DNA of 11,525 nt from CAUZEO01 sp963578625 (GTDB lineage Bacteria; Verrucomicrobiota; Kiritimatiellia; SLOV01), in the NCBI GenBank assembly GCA_963578625.1, contig CAUZEO010000159.1, positions 1 to 11,525 of the forward strand, given 5' to 3'. Position 1 is the first letter of the stretch. Each line of letters opens with the position of its first letter. The notes under the pieces are model-generated. The model was given only the letters and a program-made list of their open reading frames with translations, was not told the DNA's origin and did not search any database. The position numbers and the translations under genes were made by a program. Positions 6,028 through 11,525 of the stretch are shown here, piece after piece.

Positions 6028-7962
6028 ATGAGCGAAGTAGACAAAGACCAGTTGGGAAAGCGGCTGAAAAAGATATCCGATATCTTTTCCGGCATGGTTG
6101 GGCATGCGGACGAGCAGCTTCTGACGCGTTGCCCTTACAAGAACCGCCACGACCAGTGCACGGCAAAGTTCGGCTGCCGGAATCAACGAAAACCGCCGGT
6201 TGCCGGTGATCCCCTGATGTGCGGTGGCGACGACAAGATCGACTATCGCACCGCCTGGGATACCGATCCCGCCCATGTGAACCGGGTACGGGATGAACTG
6301 CGCGGAACCAAGGGGCGGACCCGGAAGCGCAACGAGGTTTCCGGTGGCCGCGTTTCGTCCGGAAAGGACGACTGCCCGGCCGAGAAAGGCATGACCTTGT
6401 TCGATCATGCGGACGTTCTGGGAGTCAAGGTGCCCACCTCCTGCGGCAGATCCGGAATTTGCCACGAGTGTGTTGTCGAGGTGGAGCAGGGAATGGAGGC
6501 GCTTTCGAAGCCGAGTGAGGCCGAAGCATTTCTCACCGGCTCCTACCGCCTTTGCTGCCAGGCGTTCGTGGATGAGGCCGACAAGGATATTCGCTTCTCT
6601 CTGCTCGAACGCGCGCCGAAAATATTGACCGCGACGTCTCAGAGGCGCGTCGAGCCGAAACCTGCCGTCACGAGACGGGGCGACAGGGTATTTTACCTCG
6701 ACGAGGATATCGACGCTTTCCGGGGGCGAATTCTTGGACTCGCGCTGGATATCGGGACCACCACCGTCGCTGGTGAGTTCGTGGATTTGGAAACCGGTAC
6801 CTCCATTTACTCCATCTCGTTTCAAAATCCCCAGCGATTCGGCGGCAGCGATATCATGAACCGGATCAGCTATGACGGCAGTGCTTATGAGGGCGAACTG
6901 AACAAGGCGCTGATTAACGTGCTCAATGATGAGATTCGCGATGCCACGGCGGAACTCGGAGTCACGTTCCACGAAATTTATGAACTGGTGGTCGTCGGCA
7001 ACGCAACCATGCGGGAACTGTTTCTGAACATGGATGTGCAGAGCATCGGGCAGAAGCCGTATAAGTCGTCCATCGAATTTGATTATCTTGATGGAAAGAT
7101 CGACTCAACCGCGGTGACAAGGCTTTCCCGAACGCTTCGTCTGCGTGCCAACAGGAACGCACGCGTATACGCCGGTCCGTTAATTGCCAGTCATGTGGGC
7201 GCCGATGTCGCCGCGGACCTCATCTCGATGGATATGGACCGCCAGACGGACCTGGTGATGATGATCGACGTGGGAACGAACACGGAGGTTGTCCTGGGTA
7301 CTCGTGACCGCCTGATCGCTGCGTCCTGTCCCGCCGGGCCGGCTTTTGAAGGCGGGTTGGTTCAATTTGGGATGACCGGGACGGAAGGGGCCATCGAGTC
7401 GTTGCGGTATGTCGACGGCGAGTGGCAGTACAAGACCATCGGCGATGTGGCGCCCGAAGGAATTTGCGGGTCCGGCCTGATCGATTTGATGGCAGAACTA
7501 CGACGCCACGATCTGAGTACGCCGAAGGGCGTGTTTGCCGGCAAGGTCAGCGAATTCACGATCGTTCCCGACGCGGGAATCACGTTTTCCCGTCTCGACT
7601 CAAGCCATCTCGCCCAGGCAAAGGCGGCAAACTACTGCGGCCAGATGATCCTCATGCGCGCCTATGGGGTGTCGCCGGATCAAATTTCCAAGCTGTACCT
7701 CGCCGGAGGATTCGCCAATTACGTCGATGCGGACAGCGCCATCGAGATCGGGTTTCTCGCCCCGGTTCCGGCGGAGCGCATCGAAAAGATCGGCAATGCC
7801 GCGCTGCAGGGCGCACGCGAGATGCTGGTCTCCATGAAGAAACGGGAGGATATCGACCGGCTGGTGAAGACCATCGAACACGTGGAGTTGGAGACCACGG
7901 AGGACTTTTTCGAGGTGTTCACCGATGGATGCCAGTTGAAACCCATGGCAGGGGGATGGTGA
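6028..7962 (+). CDS. Corrinoid protein reactivase (RACo-like) with extra Cys-rich N-terminus
   Basis: A 644-residue ATP-dependent reductive activator of corrinoid proteins (RACo/RamA-like function, DUF4445/ASKHA type). It reduces inactive Co(II) corrinoid to Co(I). Residues 122-182 are a [2Fe-2S] ferredoxin domain with Cys139-x5-Cys145-x2-Cys148 and a distal Cys176 or Cys177 (YRLCCQ). ASKHA ATPase motifs follow: LALDIGTTTV (238-247), MMIDVGTNTEVVLG (411-424), SCPAGPAFEGG (433-443) and YLAGGFANYV (557-566). Before the ferredoxin domain lies a module with Cys35, Cys44, Cys50 and Cys65 (CPYKNRHDQC, AKFGC, MCGGDDK), absent from classical RACo. The start is the ATG at 6028; the frame is open further upstream but the extra sequence is not protein-like and overlaps the corrinoid gene. 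Context supports the corrinoid protein upstream as its client. Confidence 0.92.
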   Translation: MSEVDKDQLGKRLKKISDIFSGMVGHADEQLLTRCPYKNRHDQCTAKFGCRNQRKPPVAGDPLMCGGDDKIDYRTAWDTDPAHVNRVRDELRGTKGRTRKRNEVSGGRVSSGKDDCPAEKGMTLFDHADVLGVKVPTSCGRSGICHECVVEVEQGMEALSKPSEAEAFLTGSYRLCCQAFVDEADKDIRFSLLERAPKILTATSQRRVEPKPAVTRRGDRVFYLDEDIDAFRGRILGLALDIGTTTVAGEFVDLETGTSIYSISFQNPQRFGGSDIMNRISYDGSAYEGELNKALINVLNDEIRDATAELGVTFHEIYELVVVGNATMRELFLNMDVQSIGQKPYKSSIEFDYLDGKIDSTAVTRLSRTLRLRANRNARVYAGPLIASHVGADVAADLISMDMDRQTDLVMMIDVGTNTEVVLGTRDRLIAASCPAGPAFEGGLVQFGMTGTEGAIESLRYVDGEWQYKTIGDVAPEGICGSGLIDLMAELRRHDLSTPKGVFAGKVSEFTIVPDAGITFSRLDSSHLAQAKAANYCGQMILMRAYGVSPDQISKLYLAGGFANYVDADSAIEIGFLAPVPAERIEKIGNAALQGAREMLVSMKKREDIDRLVKTIEHVELETTEDFFEVFTDGCQLKPMAGGW

Positions 7963-8006
7963 GCGAGAGTTCAGGTTCTTGGATTGGATCCTGCCGCTTC
8001 GGAGGC

Positions 8007-8067
8007 TGTTATGTGTTTCTGTCGAGCTTGTGCGTCGCCGATCGGAAGTTTTGGCGACTTCCGCTAC
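8007..8067. repeat. Dispersed palindromic intergenic repeat, copy B
   Basis: This is the second copy of the repeat at 551-611, in the same orientation, with 54 of 61 bases identical by hand count. Both overlapping inverted repeats are conserved: GTCGCC (8034-8039) with GGCGAC (8053-8058), and CGGAAGT (8043-8049) with ACTTCCG (8057-8063). The single difference in the core, C to T at 8050, falls in the loop of the second hairpin, as expected if the fold matters. Its right edge at 8067 coincides with the end of the glycosyltransferase remnant on the minus strand. It begins 44 bp after the reactivase stop. Confidence 0.78.
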
Positions 8068-8322
8068 GCTGAAAAGGGCCGTGAGGGTATTGAGCTCAAG
8101 GGGGCCGAGTTTTCAGAATAGCGAGCAGACGTACTCCTGTAGGGGGTACCCCGGCGGGCGCGAATATCTGTAGTGTCCTTCTTCCGCAATCACCCTCGCG
8201 GCATAGGCTGCGTTCCACGCATCGCCATCGAATCCGCAACTGCGGGAACGAAACGGAATGCGGCTGAGAGTTGCTGCAGCGGCCACCAGGAAGGCCGTTC
8301 CTTTGCCGGATTTACAGATCAT
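8068..8322 (-). pseudogene. Remnant of a membrane glycosyltransferase (PMT/ArnT-like)
   Basis: On the minus strand, ATG at 8322 opens a 69-codon frame: a hydrophobic start (FLVAAAATLSRIPF), then FDGDAWNAAYAARVIAEEG, then YSRPPGYPLQEYVCSLF. This matches the N-terminal luminal loop of multi-pass PMT/ArnT-like or DUF2723-like glycosyltransferases, with Asp in the (D/N)-x-D-(A/E)-(W/Y) position and the SRxPGYP motif. A TGA follows (8113-8115) where the family often has Trp, and homology resumes in frame as KLGPLELNTLTALFS to 8068. There it stops at the repeat boundary. The remaining several hundred residues of transmembrane helices are missing. It is a broken fragment with no likely activity. The family call rests on motif memory; a coincidental short frame is the alternative. 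Confidence 0.55.
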
Positions 8323-8325
8323 GCC

Positions 8326-8355
8326 TTGCCTCGGCGCTCCCGGATCGTGTAGACT
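8326..8355 (+). promoter_or_regulatory. Possible promoter of the PhyH-family gene
   Basis: TTGCCT (8326-8331), an 18-bp spacer and TAGACT (8350-8355) each match the sigma70 consensus at four of six bases. Transcription would start near 8362, giving a leader of about 38 bases before the ATG at 8400. GGATGA at 8388-8393 could serve as a weak ribosome site. Called by eye only. Confidence 0.28.
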
Positions 8356-8399
8356 ACTTGCCGCCGAGTGAACGAACCTATTTCATTGGATGACTTGCC

Positions 8400-9281
8400 A
8401 TGACCACGGGAACCACGGAACAGATATCAGACTACATAAAGAGTTTTCACGAACAGGGTTTTGTAATTCTTCGCAATTTTCTCGACCTCGAAGTCGTCCA
8501 CGGCGTCGGGGAGGCCTCGGAATTCCTGTCGGAGAATACGATCTCCGACTTGGTGGAGAAGGGTCTGGTTCGGGACGCATACAAATTGGAACCGTTCGAG
8601 ACCCGCCTGCTCAAGGTGTACAAGCAACTCGAAGAACCGATGTCCCTGGACTTTCGGGTGACGCTGCATGAAGAGGGTATGTATCCACTTTTCTTTCATC
8701 AGCGTCTCCTCGATCTTGTGGAGCCGATCCTCGGTTCCGAGATTCGGTTGTACCCCAACTACACCGTGCGTCCGAAGTTACCCGACGATGCGGCGACACT
8801 GGTTCTGTGGCACCAGGATGCGGGCTATACCGCCACCGGAGGCCATGGCAAGGACGATCAGAATACCGGCGCGGATGCGGAAGCCTTGCGAATGGTCAAC
8901 GTCTGGACGCCGCTGGTCCCGGCCACCGTAGAAAACGGGTGCATGCAGTTCGTACCAGGGTCCCACAAGCTTGGACTGGTTCCCCACTTCAACAAAAACA
9001 AGTTCTACCTGGAGATTATCGAAGAGGTGCTGAAACCGCGGATTCCCGATGCGGTCAACGTCGAGCTTGATCCGGGAGACATCGTTCTATTCAGCAACCT
9101 CCTTTTTCACTGTGGCCTGCCGAACAAGTCGGACGGCATTCGCTGGAGTTGCGACTGGCGCTACCAGGATGCGACCCAATCCACCGCCCGGGAACACGTC
9201 GGCCACATCGCGCGAAGCCGAAAGGATCCTTCGTCCGCGGTGCATAGCGCGGAGGAGTGGGCGCAGCTGGAATTCGTCTGA
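8400..9281 (+). CDS. Phytanoyl-CoA dioxygenase (PhyH) family protein
   Basis: A 293-residue Fe(II)/2-oxoglutarate-dependent oxygenase of the PhyH family. The iron triad is visible: His138 and Asp140 in LWHQDAGY, and His237 in LLFHCGLPNKS. Arg248 (GIRWSCDWRY) is placed to bind the 2-oxoglutarate carboxylate. The family run NGCMQFVPGSHK (179-190) and the N-terminal FHEQGFVILRNFL (16-28) are also present. These enzymes hydroxylate small organic substrates with O2 and release CO2 and succinate; bacterial members act on many substrates, so this one is unknown. The fold is complete and no residue looks lost. It is convergent with the enolase-superfamily gene, with 35 bp between stops. Neighbouring sugar-acid genes hint at a carbohydrate-related substrate, but this is a guess. 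An oxygen-using enzyme here suggests the organism is not a strict anaerobe. Confidence 0.9.
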   Translation: MTTGTTEQISDYIKSFHEQGFVILRNFLDLEVVHGVGEASEFLSENTISDLVEKGLVRDAYKLEPFETRLLKVYKQLEEPMSLDFRVTLHEEGMYPLFFHQRLLDLVEPILGSEIRLYPNYTVRPKLPDDAATLVLWHQDAGYTATGGHGKDDQNTGADAEALRMVNVWTPLVPATVENGCMQFVPGSHKLGLVPHFNKNKFYLEIIEEVLKPRIPDAVNVELDPGDIVLFSNLLFHCGLPNKSDGIRWSCDWRYQDATQSTAREHVGHIARSRKDPSSAVHSAEEWAQLEFV

Positions 9282-9316
9282 GTACCTCCTTCGAATTTTC
9301 AAGTCTGGGAAGAGGG

Positions 9317-10495
9317 CTACCAATCTCCAACGCTGCCGTCGGGGTGGAAGGTTCGTAACACCGTTTCCTGTTCGAATGGGTGTTTCTTTACTTCTCTTTC
9401 ATTGATCTCAATTCCGAGGCCGGGGCGTTGATTGGGCCGCACGATTCGGCCTTCTTTTTCGATGGTAAATCCTTCCTCGACTACGTCGTTCCGCCAGGGG
9501 ACATCGCTATGCACGGTCTCGCAGATAATATAGGATGGCTCCGCGAATCCCAGTTCGATGGAGGCCGCCGTACTTACCGGGCCCTGCGGATTATGCGGTG
9601 CAAGCGATATCCGATGAGCTTCCGCGAGCGCCGCGATGCGGCGTGCGGCGCTGAGACCTCCGCAATGGGTAATATCCGGCTGGCATACTTCGCAGCCTCT
9701 TTTCTCGAACAGGTTTCTGAACTCGGTCAGAGACGTCAGCCGTTCTCCGGTTGCGACCGGCGTGCTGAGTGCCTGATTGATCTGCGAGAGACCGTCAACA
9801 CTTTCCGGCCAGCAGGGTTCTTCAAAAAAGTAGAGGCCGTACGGATCCAGCGCCTTGCCGAACTTCAGGCCCATGGCGGGGGAGGGGCGGGCATGGCAGT
9901 CGACCATAAGATCGATGTCCTCGCCGACCGCATCACGGATTGCGGCAACGCATGCTTCCGCGTACCGGACCGGTTTGTTGCCTTCCAAGGGCATGGTTTC
10001 CGGAACCGCCATGCACTTGAATGCGGTGAACCCCTCTTCAACGGCCTGTACTGCAAGGTCCGCGAACCGCGAAGCATCCGCCGGAGATGTTTCGTAGAAA
10101 TCCTCCATCTTGCCGCCGCCCAGGTGGCTGTACGTCCGGACATAATTGCGCACCGGACCGCCCCAAAGTTGGTGACACGGAACGCCGAGAACCTTTCCCT
10201 TGATGTCCCAAAGAGCGAGATCAATCCCTGAAATTGCGGTGGCGCGTGTGATCCCGTGTCCGTGCCAGAAATGCTGGCGGTGCATGACCTGCCATAAATG
10301 CTCGATACGCCCGGGGTCCTCGCCGATCAGCAGGGAGCTCATGTCCTCAATGGCTCCTACGATTGAGCGGGTATGCCATTCAAGTGTTGCTTCACCCCAT
10401 CCGTAGAGCCCGTCTTGGTCGGTCAGAACTTTGACGAAGATCCAATTGCGCATCCGCGCGTGACAAACGTGAGTTTCAATAGCTGTAATTTTCAT
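9317..10495 (-). CDS. Enolase-superfamily sugar-acid dehydratase (mandelate racemase/muconate lactonizing type)
   Basis: A 392-residue cytosolic enzyme of the mandelate racemase/enolase superfamily, closest in look to galactonate/gluconate-type dehydratases, which remove water from an aldonic acid to give a 2-keto-3-deoxy acid. The N-terminal capping domain (1-115) includes WGEATLEWHTRSIVGAIED and ends in ALWDIKGKVLGVP. Barrel motifs follow: Asp199 and His201 in MVDCHAR, Glu225 in YFFEEP, Glu251 in ATGERL (Asp199, Glu225 and Glu251 as Mg2+ ligands), QPDITHCGG (272-280) and His301 in LAPHNPQGP. Lys160 (AFKCM) sits where the family has a catalytic base, without a full KxK pair. The His in the DxH position argues for the dehydratase subgroup over racemases. 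The start ATG (10493-10495) has no ribosome site. The product would feed a KDG-type kinase/aldolase route, consistent with sugar catabolism elsewhere in the window. Confidence 0.9.
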   Translation of the reverse strand: MKITAIETHVCHARMRNWIFVKVLTDQDGLYGWGEATLEWHTRSIVGAIEDMSSLLIGEDPGRIEHLWQVMHRQHFWHGHGITRATAISGIDLALWDIKGKVLGVPCHQLWGGPVRNYVRTYSHLGGGKMEDFYETSPADASRFADLAVQAVEEGFTAFKCMAVPETMPLEGNKPVRYAEACVAAIRDAVGEDIDLMVDCHARPSPAMGLKFGKALDPYGLYFFEEPCWPESVDGLSQINQALSTPVATGERLTSLTEFRNLFEKRGCEVCQPDITHCGGLSAARRIAALAEAHRISLAPHNPQGPVSTAASIELGFAEPSYIICETVHSDVPWRNDVVEEGFTIEKEGRIVRPNQRPGLGIEINEREVKKHPFEQETVLRTFHPDGSVGDW

Positions 10496-10503
10496 GCGTG
10501 AAT

Positions 10504-10532
10504 ATTATCACACGGCGCAGCGAGACTGCAGA
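10504..10532 (-). promoter_or_regulatory. Possible promoter of the dehydratase gene
   Basis: Read on the minus strand, GATAAT (complement of 10504-10509) lies 8 bases before the ATG, with a weak TCTGCA (complement of 10527-10532) 17 bp further upstream. The transcript would be nearly leaderless. The region is the 108-bp divergent gap to the EIIA-like gene, so regulation may be shared; no operator palindrome stands out. Called by eye only. Confidence 0.25.
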
Positions 10533-10603
10533 TAATTCTCCAAAGGTTTACTTTTTGAATATGCCATTGGATTGAATCAGGGTAAGATATCCCAGACACG
10601 TTC

Positions 10604-11525
10604 ATGCCACTACGAGATTTCATATCGCTGGAGCGCACGACGGAACTCCGGAGTAAGACGAAGGAAGCCGCAATCCGCGAGCTTGTTGCTCCCTCCTGCG
10701 AACAAGTAGGCCACCTGGACGCGAACGCAGTGGCAGATGCGCTTTGGGCGCGGGAGAAAGAACTCGACACAGAAATGGTACCCGGGATCGCATTTCCACA
10801 CACGCGCCTTGCCAACGTGGGCCGGCTTGTCATGGCGGTCGGAATGCACCGGGATGGAATTGTCTGGGGACCAACCGCGCGGGAGCCTGTCCGCATCATC
10901 GTGATCCTGATTGGCGACCAGGACCGTCCTGGGGAGCATATTCGCGCACTGGCCGAACTGGCGCGCCTGTTCCGGCGCGAGTCGACGCTGCGGGACCTCC
11001 TGAATGCTGGCACCCCGGAGGAGCTGTACGGACGATTGATTGCGGAAGTATCGACGGATCCCACTGCGTTGGAGCCTGCGCAAGCTCGTCTAACCGCCTC
11101 GATTCTGAATCACGCCTGTGAAGTGGCTCGCGAAAACGACTGCAGAACGTTGCTGATTCTGATGGACGAGGAAATTGATCAATCGCTACTTCCCGATCGT
11201 GCCGGTATCGAGAGAGTACTACTCGCCAGAAGCCATCCCGCCGCGGACGATTTGGCTCACAAGTATTTCGACGGCGAACTGCATGTGCCTTTCCGTGGCA
11301 TTGCGCCCGGTCACCGCGTTGATCTTGCCTTGCTGCTCGCGCTGACCAGCGGGCACGTCGGTCGGGACGATTCGGTCGTTTGCGCGGATGGCCCGCCTGG
11401 CGCCCGCGGGCTTTCCGCGGTGTCCGTGATTTCTATTGCCGAAGAGTTCTGGTCGCTGTTGTCAATTCGACCGGAGAAGATGACCGGGGACTTTGAAGAC
11501 GCCGTCATGAACCGCGTATTGAACC
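10604..11525 (+). CDS. PTS EIIA-Fru-like domain fused to a pyruvate-kinase-C-like region (runs off the edge)
   Basis: The frame from the ATG at 10604 stays open to the right edge (307 codons), so the gene is partial. Residues 1-150 match the fructose/mannitol-type PTS EIIA fold: AVADALWAREKELDTEMVPG leads into GIAFPHTR, where His66 is the phosphorylated histidine, followed by VRIIVILIGDQDRPGEHIRA and the closing helices (LLNAGTPEELYGRLI). Residues 165-285 form a second domain: HACEVARENDCRTLLILMD, an ArgAlaGlyIle...ValLeuLeuAla strand-turn, DLALLLALTSGHVGRDDSVV and LSAVSVISIAEEFW. This looks like the pyruvate-kinase C-terminal alpha/beta domain found before diadenylate cyclase domains in some bacteria and archaea. 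The EIIA call is firm; the second domain is a tentative match. It probably senses PTS or ion status rather than transporting sugar, since no EIIB or EIIC is seen. No ribosome site precedes the ATG. Confidence 0.75.
   Translation, partial: MPLRDFISLERTTELRSKTKEAAIRELVAPSCEQVGHLDANAVADALWAREKELDTEMVPGIAFPHTRLANVGRLVMAVGMHRDGIVWGPTAREPVRIIVILIGDQDRPGEHIRALAELARLFRRESTLRDLLNAGTPEELYGRLIAEVSTDPTALEPAQARLTASILNHACEVARENDCRTLLILMDEEIDQSLLPDRAGIERVLLARSHPAADDLAHKYFDGELHVPFRGIAPGHRVDLALLLALTSGHVGRDDSVVCADGPPGARGLSAVSVISIAEEFWSLLSIRPEKMTGDFEDAVMNRVLN

Noticed and set aside
5836..6972. A 378-codon minus-strand frame opposite the reactivase
   Set aside because: It is antisense to the ferredoxin and ATPase motifs of the reactivase, with no domain of its own.
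2066..8115. TGA decoded as tryptophan (both remnants have TGA at expected Trp positions)
   Set aside because: Intact genes use TGG for Trp and TGA as their stop (reactivase ends TGG TGA; corrinoid gene ends TGA). The permease remnant also has a frameshift and a TAG, so decay explains it.
8145..8154. GGGGTACCCC palindrome as an operator
   Set aside because: It falls within the glycosyltransferase remnant's Gly-Tyr-Pro codons and is explained by coding sequence.
9380..10231. A 283-codon plus-strand frame opposite the dehydratase
   Set aside because: The minus-strand frame has all enolase-superfamily ligands; the plus frame shows no recognisable motif.

Overview
The window (moderately high GC, densely coding) looks like chromosomal DNA from a heterotrophic bacterium with expanded sugar-acid, phytanoyl-CoA-dioxygenase-like and corrinoid methyltransferase families. 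That mix, weak Shine-Dalgarno sites and short palindromic 'GTAGC...' intergenic repeats suggest a planctomycete, Hydrogenedentes or Poribacteria-like lineage. This assignment is an inference with low confidence; no rRNA or other marker gene is present.

Layout. Positions 1-1493 (minus strand) hold a PfkB-type sugar kinase, cut by the window edge, and a class II aldolase, separated by a hairpin repeat. Divergent to them (1608-2086, plus) is the wreck of an ABC sugar-permease gene with a frameshift, two internal stops and a 3' truncation at a second kind of hairpin repeat. Positions 2298-5743 (plus) are a tight four-gene operon: an unrecognised protein with an internally duplicated CGxxH motif, an MtaA/uroporphyrinogen-decarboxylase-like methyltransferase, a stand-alone homocysteine S-methyltransferase module and a corrinoid protein. 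After 284 bp comes a RACo-type corrinoid reactivase (6028-7962) with an extra Cys-rich N-terminal module. Positions 7963-8399 hold a second copy of the first repeat and a decayed glycosyltransferase fragment (minus) that ends exactly at the repeat. Then come a PhyH-family dioxygenase (8400-9281, plus) and, convergent, a mandelate racemase/enolase superfamily sugar-acid dehydratase (9317-10495, minus). Divergent from that, an EIIA-Fru-like protein with a second, pyruvate-kinase-C-like region runs off the right edge.

How they work together. The central block reads as a self-contained corrinoid methyl-transfer machine. A donor-side methyltransferase (MtaA-like) probably loads a methyl group on the corrinoid protein, the homocysteine methyltransferase module unloads it, and the reactivase repairs oxidised cobalamin. 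It has the parts of MetH's homocysteine and B12 modules as separate polypeptides but no folate-binding or AdoMet-reactivation domain, so the methyl donor is unknown. The flanking genes belong to carbohydrate and sugar-acid catabolism. Two decayed genes and related-looking repeats at their breakpoints point to repeat-associated gene loss.
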